Shown piece after piece: positions 52,649-61,788 of a stretch of DNA of 64,000 nucleotides. Position numbers and translations under genes: made by a program. Source of the stretch: Sphingomonas mali NBRC 15500. Lineage in GTDB: Bacteria; Pseudomonadota; Alphaproteobacteria; Sphingomonadales; Sphingomonadaceae. The stretch covers positions 30,622 to 94,621 of the forward strand of contig NZ_BCYX01000018.1 of the NCBI RefSeq assembly GCF_001598415.1. Reading direction: 5' to 3'. Each line of letters opens with the position of its first letter. Within the stretch, counting starts at the first letter, position 1. A model generated the notes under the pieces. That model saw nothing but the letters and a program-made list of their open reading frames with translations. It searched no databases and was not told the origin of the DNA.

Positions 52649-55600
52649 TCAGAACTTCTTCCCGATCTGCATGTACCAATAGCGGCCATAGGGCACGTAG
52701 AGCGAGCCGAGATAGCCCGACTCCGTGACCGGCGGCTGCTTGTCGAAGATGTTGCGCGCGCCGATCCGGAAGCTGGTCCCGTCCATCGGGCCTTTCCGGA
52801 AGCGGTATTGTGCGTAGAGGTTGAACTGGGTCTGGCCGTCGACGACGAACGGATTGCCTGCACCGTCGAGGAAGTTGGTGTCGTACACCGTGCCGATATA
52901 ATTGGCATAACCGCCCAGCTGGAACCCGCCCAATGTCCAGGTCAGCGACCCCGACCAGCGCCATTTGGGCTTGCCGTTGACCTGAAGCAGGCTCCTCGCG
53001 TCGGTCAGCGGCGTCGCGGGATTGATCGTGCCGGCGGCGCGCGCGTCGAACAGCGCCTGCACCGCGGGTGGCGTCTGGCGGCTATATTTGGTCAGCCGCG
53101 CGACGTTGACGTTGAGGTTGAAGCGCCCGAAGCCGGTCCTGACCGTATAGAGCATGGTCAGGTCGTAGCCGCGCACCGTCTGCGGCAGCAGGTTGACGAA
53201 CTGATCCTTGATCAAGGTGACCGCGCCTGCCGGGGCAAGCCCGGTCCCGGTAAAGACCGGCGTATCGTCGCTGGTCGGCGTGGCGCGGATCACATTGGGA
53301 TTGCTCGATCCCTGCAGGCGCAACAGGTAATCGAGCACCAGCGCGTTCTGCGCCCCGAACTGGCCGACGATTCCGGTCTGCTTGATCGACCAATAGTCCG
53401 CGGTGAAGGTCAGCTTGCCGTATTCGCTCGGGATGAACTTGGGTTCGAGCACGACGCCCGCGGTCCAGTTGGTGCTGTTCTCGGGCTTGAGGTCGGGATT
53501 GCCACTGACCGAGATCGAATAGCCGATCGTCCGCGTGCAGCCGGGGAAGTTGTTGGCGGCAAGGCGACCGGCGCGAACATCCGCTTCGCAGCGATAATAA
53601 TCGGTCGAGGCGGCGCCGTTGGTATTGAGCCGCGAGAAAGCGAGCGCGTTGGTCTGTTCCAGGTTCGGCGCACGGAAGCCCTTCGAATAGGATCCCCGCA
53701 GGCGGATGCCGTCGATCAGGTCCCAGGCGGCGGCGATCTTGGGCTTCGCCACCGATCCGAAGTCGCTATAATGTTCGTAGCGGGCGGCGAGCTGGACATC
53801 GAGGCGGCGGATCAGCGGCACCTTCATGTCGGGCGAGATGACGGGCACGGCGAGTTCGCCGAACGCCGAGAACACGGTGCGGTCGCCATGGGTGCTGAAC
53901 GTCGGACTGACCGCGGCGATGTTCGACAGGTTGGTCGCGCCGGTCACCGAATCGGTGAAGGTCACGGTACCGTTGAGGTTGGGGTCGCGATCGTCGCGCT
54001 GCGTCTCGCGTCGGCCTTCGATCCCGAGCGCGATGCCGAGCCCACCCGCAGGCAGGTTGATCAGGTTCGGTTTGGACAGTTTGAAGTCGGCCAGGCCCAG
54101 CGTGGTCTTGGACCGACGGCGCAGATTGACCTTGAACTGGTCGATCGTCGACTGGCTGGCCGGCGAGCAGTCGCCCAGGCTCGGCGAGGCCGCGCAGCCT
54201 CCACTGAACGGATTATAGGCATCGGGCGTCGACAGGGCCAAATTCTTCTGCAGCTTGGTCATGTCGATCGCGTTCGAATTGTCGGTCGCCTGCGCTTCCG
54301 AATAGAGCAGGCCGGTATCGAAATCGAAGCTGCCGATCTTGCCCTTGGCGCCGATCAGGAAACGATCCTGCCAGTTGACCGTGTTGACCACCTGATACCC
54401 GGCATCGAGGAAGCGATAGGTGCTCAAGGTCACCGGTAGGCCGGCGGCTGGGACGTTGGTCAGACCGGGAATGCGGTTGGGGTTGGTCTGGCCGTTGGCG
54501 AATTTCACCGGGCCGAACGGGTTCCAGTAATTGGACGCCGGAACGGTGATCGAATTGAGGTTGATCGTCGGCGGCTGGATGCGCTGCGTATCGGCGCGGT
54601 AATAACCGAGCTCGGTATAGAGGGTAACGCGGTCCGACACGTCGTAATGCGCGGTCAGGAAGCTGTTGTAGCGGTTGAGCGACGGGGTGACGGTGGTCCC
54701 CGGCCGCGTGTCGAACCGCTCCGAGCGCAAGGTCGTCGCGGTCGCGCGGCTGCCAGTGCCGAGGCAGGTGTCGGCGCTGAGCACGAACACACAGCCTGGG
54801 TTGAGCACCGACTGGGTGTGGAAGGCGCCGGCCGAGGATGTCACCGCCTTGTTGCCCGGGCTCATGCGGATCGTGCCGGGGCCGCCGACCACGGCGAGGT
54901 TCGCCCATGGCGACTGGGTGGCGCGGCCGTCCGCGGTCAGATTGCCGGCGAACGCGGGATTATCCGCGAACAGCGAGAGCAGGTTGTCGGTTGCCGTATA
55001 GGGTTGATCCGAGGCGAGCTGCGCGGTGTGCCGCGTGTAGTCGAGATAGAGCGATACGTTGCCGCGGCCACCGCCGAAATTCTTGCCGTAGGTGCCCGTC
55101 ACTTCATAGTCGCGGCGGCTCGTGCCTTCGGGGCCGCCGTAACGGAAATCGAAGCTGCCGCCGTTGAGGTCGGTCTTGGTCACCGTGTTGACCACGCCGG
55201 CGACCGCGTCCGAGCCATAGATGGCGGCAGCGCCATCGCGCAGGATCTCGACACGCTCGAGCCCCGCTACGGGCAGCGAATTGGCGTTATAGCCGAGCAC
55301 CGGCACATTGCCTTCGCCCGCCTGGCTGGTCGGGTGCGAGACAAGGCGGCGGCCGTTGAGCAGGACGAGCGTATAGCCGATACCGAGGTTGCGCAGGTTG
55401 ATCGAATTGACGTCGCCGCGCGCTGCGTTGCTGGTCTGCGGATTGTTGCCTTCGTTGAACGTGACGTCGCCGGCTTGCGGGATCGAGCGGAACAGATCGT
55501 CGCCCGACGCCGCGCCCATCGCGTCGATCTGATCGCTGCCGATCACCGTGACCGGCAAGGCGGCGGTGGTCTTCGCGCCCCGGATCTGCGTGCCGACGAC

Positions 55601-55819
55601 GATGATGTCCTTCTCGGATCCGGACTGGCCGCTCGCCTGGCTGTCATTGCTTTGCGAGTCGGTGAGGCCGGGGACATTGTCCTGCGGCGTGCCCGGAGTC
55701 TGGGATTGGTCTTGCGGTGCCGTGGCGGGCGCATCTTGCGCGAACACCGGGCTCGCCGCGGTCAGCGCCGCCAGTGCGGTGCCGGCTGCCAAGGCGCGCA
55801 GCCTGATCGATCGGTTCAT
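52649..55819 (-). CDS. TonB-dependent receptor in the dctA operon
   Basis: A 1056-residue outer-membrane receptor. Residues 1-27 are the signal peptide (PVFAQ). A Q/S/P-rich linker precedes the plug (EKDIIVVGTQIRGAKTTAAL, then RNLGIGYTLVLLNGRRLV and ERVEILRDGAAAIYGSDAVA). The barrel ends in YWYMQIGKKF. The ATG at 55819 has GGGGAGAGTGAC upstream and lies 20 bases after the dctA stop. The open frame extends far upstream only as a shadow of dctA. Substrate is unknown; linkage with a dicarboxylate symporter and a hydrolase suggests a larger compound containing a dicarboxylic acid. Confidence 0.94.
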   Translation of the reverse strand: MNRSIRLRALAAGTALAALTAASPVFAQDAPATAPQDQSQTPGTPQDNVPGLTDSQSNDSQASGQSGSEKDIIVVGTQIRGAKTTAALPVTVIGSDQIDAMGAASGDDLFRSIPQAGDVTFNEGNNPQTSNAARGDVNSINLRNLGIGYTLVLLNGRRLVSHPTSQAGEGNVPVLGYNANSLPVAGLERVEILRDGAAAIYGSDAVAGVVNTVTKTDLNGGSFDFRYGGPEGTSRRDYEVTGTYGKNFGGGRGNVSLYLDYTRHTAQLASDQPYTATDNLLSLFADNPAFAGNLTADGRATQSPWANLAVVGGPGTIRMSPGNKAVTSSAGAFHTQSVLNPGCVFVLSADTCLGTGSRATATTLRSERFDTRPGTTVTPSLNRYNSFLTAHYDVSDRVTLYTELGYYRADTQRIQPPTINLNSITVPASNYWNPFGPVKFANGQTNPNRIPGLTNVPAAGLPVTLSTYRFLDAGYQVVNTVNWQDRFLIGAKGKIGSFDFDTGLLYSEAQATDNSNAIDMTKLQKNLALSTPDAYNPFSGGCAASPSLGDCSPASQSTIDQFKVNLRRRSKTTLGLADFKLSKPNLINLPAGGLGIALGIEGRRETQRDDRDPNLNGTVTFTDSVTGATNLSNIAAVSPTFSTHGDRTVFSAFGELAVPVISPDMKVPLIRRLDVQLAARYEHYSDFGSVAKPKIAAAWDLIDGIRLRGSYSKGFRAPNLEQTNALAFSRLNTNGAASTDYYRCEADVRAGRLAANNFPGCTRTIGYSISVSGNPDLKPENSTNWTAGVVLEPKFIPSEYGKLTFTADYWSIKQTGIVGQFGAQNALVLDYLLRLQGSSNPNVIRATPTSDDTPVFTGTGLAPAGAVTLIKDQFVNLLPQTVRGYDLTMLYTVRTGFGRFNLNVNVARLTKYSRQTPPAVQALFDARAAGTINPATPLTDARSLLQVNGKPKWRWSGSLTWTLGGFQLGGYANYIGTVYDTNFLDGAGNPFVVDGQTQFNLYAQYRFRKGPMDGTSFRIGARNIFDKQPPVTESGYLGSLYVPYGRYWYMQIGKKF

Positions 55820-55839
55820 GTCACTCTCCCCGTTTTTTG

Positions 55840-57180
55840 TTATGCGATGATCTGCGGCTCGACGGCCGCTTCGAGATTCTCTTCGATGAGTGGGCGTTGG
55901 TTGAGCGCGCGGTCGAGCGCGGCGCGGTCGAGCTTGCCCTCCCAGCGCGCGACGACGATCGCGGCGACCGCGTTGCCGATGAAATTGGTGAGGCTGCGGC
56001 ACTCGCTCATGAAGCGATCGACGCCCAGGATCAGCGCCATGCCGGCGACCGGCACCGACGGCACGATCGACAAGGTGGCGGCGAGCGTGACGAAGCCGGC
56101 GCCGGTGACGCCGGCGGCGCCCTTCGAACTCAGCATCGCGACCGCCATCAGCAGCAATTGATCGCCGAGCGACAGATGCACGCCTGTCGCCTGCGCGATG
56201 AACAACGCTGCCAAGGTCATGTAGATGTTGGTGCCGTCGAGGTTGAACGAATAGCCGGTCGGCACGACCAGCCCGACCACGCCGCGATCGCAGCCGGCGG
56301 CCTCCAGCTTGGCGATCAGGTTGGGAAGCGCTGCCTCGGATGACGAGGTACCGAGCACCAGCAGCAATTCGGCCTTGAGATAGCCGAGCAGCTTGAAGAT
56401 CGAAAAACCGTGCGCGCGGGCGACCGCGCCGAGCACGACCAGGACGAACAGCAACGACGTCAGATAGAAGGTCGCGACCAAAGCGCCGAGATTGACCAGG
56501 CTGCCGACGCCATATTTGCCGATCGTGAAGGCGATCGCGCCGAACGCGCCGATCGGGGCGGCCTTCATCAGGATTCCGGTCAGCTTGAACACGACGAGAC
56601 CGAGCCGTTCGACCAGCTCGAGCACGGGTTCGGCAGGGCGGCCGACCAGCGACAGTGAAATGCCGAACAGGATCGCGACGAACAGGGTCTGGAGGATCGA
56701 CCCGTCGGTCAGCGCCGAGACCATGGTGGTCGGGATGATCGCCATCAGGAAGCCGGTGACGCTGGTCTCGTGCGCGTCGTGCGCGTACCCCGCGACCGCC
56801 TTGGCATCGAGTGTCGCCGGGTCGACGTTCATCCCCGCGCCCGGCTGAACGACATTGGCGACGATCAGCCCGACGATCAACGCGAGCGTCGAGAAGACCA
56901 GGAAATAGCCGAATGCCTTCACGGCGACGCGGCCGACCGAGCCGAGCTCGCGCATCCCGGCGATGCCGCCGACCACGGTCAGGAAGATGACCGGCGCGAT
57001 GATCATCTTGACCAATTTGATGAACCCGTCGCCGAGCGGCTTGAGCGCTTCGCCACCGGCCGGCCAGAAATGGCCGAGCACCGCGCCCAGCACGATCGCG
57101 GCGAGCACCTGCGCATAGAGGTGGCGATAGAAAGGCTTGCGTGCCGGCGCGGCCGGGGCCTCGATGGAGTGAGCGATCAT
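55840..57180 (-). CDS. dctA: C4-dicarboxylate/cation symporter (DAACS family)
   Basis: A 446-residue inner-membrane carrier for succinate, fumarate and malate. It has the family's serine-rich hairpin [15 protein letters not shown] and the cation/substrate site [19 protein letters not shown]-terminal [20 protein letters not shown] is also typical. It is divergent from dctB, the usual arrangement, so control by DctBD is expected. Unusually, a TonB-dependent receptor gene follows 20 bases later. Confidence 0.95.
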   Translation of the reverse strand: MIAHSIEAPAAPARKPFYRHLYAQVLAAIVLGAVLGHFWPAGGEALKPLGDGFIKLVKMIIAPVIFLTVVGGIAGMRELGSVGRVAVKAFGYFLVFSTLALIVGLIVANVVQPGAGMNVDPATLDAKAVAGYAHDAHETSVTGFLMAIIPTTMVSALTDGSILQTLFVAILFGISLSLVGRPAEPVLELVERLGLVVFKLTGILMKAAPIGAFGAIAFTIGKYGVGSLVNLGALVATFYLTSLLFVLVVLGAVARAHGFSIFKLLGYLKAELLLVLGTSSSEAALPNLIAKLEAAGCDRGVVGLVVPTGYSFNLDGTNIYMTLAALFIAQATGVHLSLGDQLLLMAVAMLSSKGAAGVTGAGFVTLAATLSIVPSVPVAGMALILGVDRFMSECRSLTNFIGNAVAAIVVARWEGKLDRAALDRALNQRPLIEENLEAAVEPQIIA

Positions 57181-57377
57181 TCTTCCTCTCTGCGCGCGGC
57201 GGCAGCCGCCTGGCCCTTGTCACCAGGCCTTGGTCGTGCATTCTTGCAGCTAGGAGTAGGGCAGGCCAGCGGCTTGGCGCGACCGGCTAACAGGCTGAAA
57301 AACATGGTAGTTCTGATTTCCGATAGGCGTCTTGCGGCAATGAACTGTGTGGGTTTCCGCACATTCTTGACGCGATA
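57181..57377. promoter_or_regulatory. dctA-dctB control region with dyad elements
   Basis: Between the divergent genes, GTGTGG-GTTT-CCGCAC (57347-57362) and GTGCGG-GTTT-CCGCCC (57378-57393, running into dctB) are two 16-bp dyads spaced 31 bases apart, about three helical turns. They lie 167-213 bases upstream of the dctA start, the expected place for activator sites. I searched both strands by eye for a TGGCAC-N5-TTGC sigma-54 promoter and found no good match. Confidence 0.6.
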
Positions 57378-59162
57378 GTGCGGGTTTCCGCCCTTTCGGT
57401 CCGTGCGGCCTTGCGCAGGATCTGGCTGATCGGGTTGGTCCTGCTGGCGACCACCGCCCTGCTGGTCTGGGCGGGTGCGCGCTGGTCGCTGGCGCAAGGC
57501 GAGGCGGCGGCCGACGCCACAGCGCGCCAGACCGCGCGCACGCACGTCGCTTTGCTGTCGAGCGAGCTCCAGAAATTCCGTCTATTGCCGCTGGTACTGG
57601 TCGAATATCCGGATGTGGCGGCGACCCTGGCGGACCGCAGCGACGCAGCGCAGCCGCGGCTCGACCGCACGCTCGAGCAACTTGTCCAGCGCACCGACGC
57701 AGCGGCGATCTATGTCGTCGATGCGAGCGGAATGACGCGCGCGGCGAGCAATTGGAACAGCCCGGCCAGCTTTGTCGGCCAGAATTACGGCTTCCGCCCC
57801 TATTTCCGTGATGCGATGGCGAAGGGCGCGTCCGAATTCTTCGCGCTGGGAACGGTCAGCGGCCGGCCCGGACTGTATCTGGCCCGGCGGGTCGATCGCG
57901 ATGGCCGAGCGCTCGGCGTGGTGGTGGTGAAGGTCGAATTCGACGGCGTCGAGACGGCATGGACGCGCAATACCGGCATGAGCTTCGTCGTCGACGCGCA
58001 CGGCGTCATCCTGGTGACGGACGTGCCCGACTGGCGCTTCCATGCGATCCGGCCGATCGACACGGCGACGATCGCCGACCTGCGACGAACGCTGCAATTC
58101 GGCAACGCGCCGCCGGCGCCCGCGCCGATCGCGTTCGATGGCGCCGGCGCGCTGGTCGGCGGCAAGACGCGCTATCGCGTCGCGACCGAACCGGCGCCGC
58201 TCGGCGGCGGACGGTTATACCATTTGTCGCCGCTCGACCCGCCGCTGGCGGCGGCGCGCAGCCAGGCGCTGCTGCTCGGGCTGGGGCTGCTGCTGATCTT
58301 TGCGGTCGCCGCTGGATTGTTGATCCGCTCGGCAGAGACGCGGCGGATGCAGGCACGTGCGCGCGCTGCTCTGGAAGATGAGGTCAAGCGCCGCACCGCC
58401 GAACTGAGCGACGCCAATGCGCGGCTGGTGATCGAGTCCGAAGAGCGGATCGAAGCCGACCGCCGCTATCGCGAATCGCGCGAGGAACTGGCGCAGGCCA
58501 ACCGGCTCGCTTCCCTGGGTCAGATCACCGCGGGAGTCGCCCACGAAATCAACCAGCCGGTCGCAGCGATCCGTACCTTTGCCGAAAATGGGACGACGCT
58601 GATCGATCGCGATGCGCCCGAAAAAGCGCGCGAGAATCTGGCGCGGATCGTCGATCTGACCGCGCGGATCGGCACGATCACCGGCGAATTGCGGGCCTTT
58701 GCGCGGCGCCGTGCGGGCGCGGGCGGCACCGCACCTCTCGGCTCGGTGCTCGACGGCACGCTGCTGCTGCTCGGCGAACGCGCACGGGGCGTGGTGCGAG
58801 TCGAGATCGATGCGAGGCTCCTCGTTACGCCATTGGTCGGTGATCGCACTCGCCTCGAACAGGTCGTCATCAACCTGGTGCAGAACGCGATCGAGGCAGT
58901 CGATGGGCGTCCCGATGGCCGCGTGACGCTGACCGCCGGGCTGGCCGACGGCTCGATCGAACTGACTGTTGCCGACAACGGCCCGGGTCTCGATCCGGCG
59001 ATCGCGGCGAGTCTGTTCACGCCGTTCGCGTCGGCCAAGCCCGAAGGCCTGGGGCTGGGGCTGGCGATCGCGCGCGACATCGCGCGCGAATTCGGTGGCG
59101 ACATCACGCACCGTCCTGGTCCCACGGGCGCCACCTTCATCGCGCGATTGAAGACCGCATGA
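57378..59162 (+). CDS. dctB: C4-dicarboxylate sensor histidine kinase
   Basis: A 594-residue sensor. Membrane helices lie at about 14-33 and 296-315, with a double-Cache periplasmic domain between (DRSDAAQPRLDRTLEQLVQR, then VGQNYGFRPYFRDAMAKG, typical of DctB). A coiled stretch precedes H389 in AGVAHEINQPVAAIR, and the ATP-binding motifs are NLVQNAIEAVDG, VADNGPGL and GLGLGLAIARDI. The start is a GTG at 57378 lying inside one of the dyads; a TTG at 57411 is an alternative. It ends in a 4-base overlap with dctD. Confidence 0.93.
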   Translation: MRVSALSVRAALRRIWLIGLVLLATTALLVWAGARWSLAQGEAAADATARQTARTHVALLSSELQKFRLLPLVLVEYPDVAATLADRSDAAQPRLDRTLEQLVQRTDAAAIYVVDASGMTRAASNWNSPASFVGQNYGFRPYFRDAMAKGASEFFALGTVSGRPGLYLARRVDRDGRALGVVVVKVEFDGVETAWTRNTGMSFVVDAHGVILVTDVPDWRFHAIRPIDTATIADLRRTLQFGNAPPAPAPIAFDGAGALVGGKTRYRVATEPAPLGGGRLYHLSPLDPPLAAARSQALLLGLGLLLIFAVAAGLLIRSAETRRMQARARAALEDEVKRRTAELSDANARLVIESEERIEADRRYRESREELAQANRLASLGQITAGVAHEINQPVAAIRTFAENGTTLIDRDAPEKARENLARIVDLTARIGTITGELRAFARRRAGAGGTAPLGSVLDGTLLLLGERARGVVRVEIDARLLVTPLVGDRTRLEQVVINLVQNAIEAVDGRPDGRVTLTAGLADGSIELTVADNGPGLDPAIAASLFTPFASAKPEGLGLGLAIARDIAREFGGDITHRPGPTGATFIARLKTA

Positions 59163-60487
59163 CCGGTCCGGTGATCTTCGTCGAGGATGACGACGCATTG
59201 CGGCTGGCGACGGGACAAGCGCTCGAGCTCGCCGGGATCGAGGTGCTGCCGTTCGCGCGCGGCGATCACGCCGTTGCCACGATCACGCGTGATTTCCAGG
59301 GGGCGATCGTCAGCGATATCCGCATGCCGCACATGGACGGCCTGGCGTTGCTGGCGGCAGTCGGCGCGATAGATCGCGAGATTCCGGTCATCCTGATCAC
59401 GGGGCATGGCGACATCGCGATGGCGGTCGGGGCGATGCGCGATGGCGCCGCCGATTTCCTGACCAAGCCGTTCGCGACAGATCATCTGGTCGCCGCGGTC
59501 CGCCGCTCGCTCGACCATCGCGCGCTGGTGATGGACAATCGCCGGCTGCGCTCGCTCGCCGAGCAGCCCGCCGACGATCCGCTGATCGGCGACAGCCCGG
59601 CGATGCAGCGGTTGCGCCATATTGTGCGCCAACTCGCCGAAGCCGATATCGACGTGCTGGTCGAAGGCGAGACCGGGACCGGCAAGGAACTGGTTGCCAC
59701 GTTGCTGCATCGCTGGGGACGGCGGCGCGCGCGGCCGCTGATGGCGGTCAATTGCGGCGCGCTACCCGAAGGGCTCGCCGAGATCGAGCTGTTCGGCCAC
59801 GCCTCGGACAGCGTGGCGCATACCCGGCTGTCGCGCGTCGGCCAGATCGCAGCGTCGAGCGGCGGCACGTTGCTGCTCGACGAGATCGACAGCATGCCGA
59901 TGGCGATGCAGGCACGGCTGCTGCGCGTGCTCGAGGAACGCGAAGTCCATCCGATCGGTGCCGAGCGGCCCGAGTCGGTCGACCTGCGCGTCGTTGCGAC
60001 CAGCAAGATCGATCTGGCGGAAGCGGTGAAGGCCGGGCAGTTCCGTGCCGACCTGCTCTATCGGTTGAGCACCGCGCGCATTCGCGTGCCTCCCTTGCGC
60101 GAACGTGGCGATGACGTGCTGGCGCTGTTCGCCTTGTTCGCCAGCGATGCCGCCGAACAATTCGGCCAGCCCGACTGGCGGATGGATGCGGCGACGCGCG
60201 GCCGGCTGCGCCACCATGACTGGCCCGGCAATGTGCGCGAGCTGCGTAATTTCGCGGTCGAGGCGGTGATGGGGGTAGCCGGCGAGAGCCTGGCCGGGCG
60301 GGCCGCCATTCGGTCCCTGCCCGAACGCGTCGCCGATTATGAAGCGGGTGAGATACGTGCCGCGCTGGAAGCGAGCCGCGGGCGGATCCCCCCGGTGCTC
60401 GCCGCGCTCGGGCTGCCGCGAAAGACGCTGTACGACAAGATGGCGAAATACGGGATCGTGCCTGGCGCCTATCGCCGGGGCGACTGA
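59159..60487 (+). CDS. dctD: DctD-type response regulator lacking the GAFTGA motif
   Basis: A 442-residue NtrC-family regulator. The receiver domain has D53 (SDIRMPHMDG) and K103. The AAA+ domain has Walker A GETGTGKE (171-178), Walker B GGTLLLDEID, sensor and arginine-finger regions (FRADLLYRL), and a C-terminal Fis-like helix-turn-helix. Where other DctD proteins have GAFTGA after ELFGH, this one has DSVAHT (217-222), aligned without a gap. GAFTGA makes the contact with sigma-54, so this protein probably cannot open sigma-54 promoters. It may act as a sigma-70 activator or repressor, as TyrR and Rhodobacter NtrC do. It overlaps dctB by ATGA. Confidence 0.93.
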   Translation: MTGPVIFVEDDDALRLATGQALELAGIEVLPFARGDHAVATITRDFQGAIVSDIRMPHMDGLALLAAVGAIDREIPVILITGHGDIAMAVGAMRDGAADFLTKPFATDHLVAAVRRSLDHRALVMDNRRLRSLAEQPADDPLIGDSPAMQRLRHIVRQLAEADIDVLVEGETGTGKELVATLLHRWGRRRARPLMAVNCGALPEGLAEIELFGHASDSVAHTRLSRVGQIAASSGGTLLLDEIDSMPMAMQARLLRVLEEREVHPIGAERPESVDLRVVATSKIDLAEAVKAGQFRADLLYRLSTARIRVPPLRERGDDVLALFALFASDAAEQFGQPDWRMDAATRGRLRHHDWPGNVRELRNFAVEAVMGVAGESLAGRAAIRSLPERVADYEAGEIRAALEASRGRIPPVLAALGLPRKTLYDKMAKYGIVPGAYRRGD

Positions 60488-60827
60488 CGCCGGTTCGGTC
60501 TGGGTGCGGTGGCGCCGACACATCCCCCCGGAATGCCTGGAGCGCGGCCCTATCCTTTCGGATCGGCCAGCGGTCCCCTGGTTGCAGCGCCACCGAGCGG
60601 ATGCTTAGCGCAGAATCGCACCTCCGCCGTTGAACGCGGGGACCATCGACTTGAACCAGTGTTTCAGAAACTGCCGTTTACTATCTTCCGCGATCCGATC
60701 TCGCAGGACCGGTCAGGCAAATCGCTAAGATCTTTTGCTCTTCAGCGCGACGAATCGCCACGGTGGTGCAAACCAGCGTCGCCGAAGGTCGATCCGATTG
60801 AACGGGTGTTCCGCAAGCGAAACGGGA
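60488..60827. other. Intergenic region without recognised gene
   Basis: About 340 bases between the convergent dctD and AraC genes. Open frames here have no ribosome-binding site and no recognisable pattern. I see no terminator with a T-run or strong hairpin. Confidence 0.4.
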
Positions 60828-61784
60828 TCACATCGGCGCAAGGCCCATCAACTGCCGCCGGTAGACGCTGGGTGAGATCCCGTAGCGGGCGCGGAACGCG
60901 CGCGAGAGGTGAGCGGCGTCGCTGAAGCCAAAACGATCGGCCAAGTCCTGGATCGCGTCGTCGCTGCCCGGCCGGGTCAATGCATGATGGACCGCTTCCA
61001 GGCGGCGGTTGCGGATATAGGCCCGAACCCCGCCGTCGTCGTCGAACAGGCGATGCAGGCTGGTGCGCGAGAGGTCGAGGTCGCGGCACAAGTGCGTGAC
61101 GGTCAGATTCCCCGAGCCGAGATGGGCGTCGATCAGCGTGCGCGCAGCCTGGGCCGCAGCGGCGCGGCGTACCGCCTGCGCGCTTTCGGGTTCCGCGGTG
61201 CGTTCGGTCAGGACGAGCAGATCGAGGATGGCGCGCGACAATAGCGGCGCGTCCTCCTCGCAATAGGAATCGACCGTCTGCAGCAGGCGCTCGAGATAGG
61301 CGATCAATGCGGCACCGGCGGCGGAGCGCACGACGACGCCATGCAAGGCGGCGACGTCGAGCCCGCTGTCGATCGCGAGCCGCCGGGAAACAGCCAGCAA
61401 TATCGTCCGGCTCGCGCTCGAATCGTGCCGCGAGGTCTGCGACAGGTCGACGAAATGCACACTGCCCGGACCGGTGCGGAACGGACGATCGCCCATTACC
61501 CCCGCCGCACGCCCTGCCAGCGTGATCGCGACGTTCAACGTCCCGGGATCGTTTGCCGCGATCAGATCGGCGTCGCGAACCCAGTGTTGCGCGGTGAAAT
61601 CGGCGCGGTGGACGATGACGTCACCAAGCAGGAGCGACACCGCGCTCGCGGCGAACGGCTCGCGCGGCGTCGTGCGATAGAGCGCGCCGATACTGGGCCA
61701 GGGTCTTTCGACCCAGGCGGCATGGCTGGTGGCGCCCGGAGTCGTCGTAAAGTGCCGGAGCCTGAGGCGCGGGGTCGATCGCAT
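60828..61784 (-). CDS. AraC-family transcriptional regulator
   Basis: A 318-residue regulator. The N-terminal part (about 40-190) resembles the AraC-binding-like domain of the AraC/FeaR subgroup (HWVRDADLIAANDPGTLNVA). The C-terminal two helix-turn-helix domain is clear: NLTVTHLCRDLDLSRTSLHR and QDLADRFGFSDAAHLSRAFR, ending ARYGISPSVYRR. It begins 4 bases after the stop of the TetR gene, so both regulators are made from one transcript. Target and effector are unknown. Confidence 0.92.
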   Translation of the reverse strand: MRSTPRLRLRHFTTTPGATSHAAWVERPWPSIGALYRTTPREPFAASAVSLLLGDVIVHRADFTAQHWVRDADLIAANDPGTLNVAITLAGRAAGVMGDRPFRTGPGSVHFVDLSQTSRHDSSASRTILLAVSRRLAIDSGLDVAALHGVVVRSAAGAALIAYLERLLQTVDSYCEEDAPLLSRAILDLLVLTERTAEPESAQAVRRAAAAQAARTLIDAHLGSGNLTVTHLCRDLDLSRTSLHRLFDDDGGVRAYIRNRRLEAVHHALTRPGSDDAIQDLADRFGFSDAAHLSRAFRARYGISPSVYRRQLMGLAPM

Positions 61785-61788
61785 CGGG

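Noticed and set aside
52649..57241. Apparent 1530-codon fusion of the TonB-dependent receptor with upstream sequence
   Set aside because: The first 470 codons are dctA read in the wrong frame. The true receptor start has a signal peptide and a ribosome-binding site at 55819.
57181..57377. Possible sigma-54 promoter for dctA
   Set aside because: TGG and GC elements such as TGGTCGTGCATTCTTGCA occur, but the spacing between GG and GC is 12, not 10. No other candidate on either strand fits.
60509..60925. 138-codon plus-strand frame after dctD
   Set aside because: No ribosome-binding site, no recognisable pattern, and it runs into the antisense of the AraC gene.
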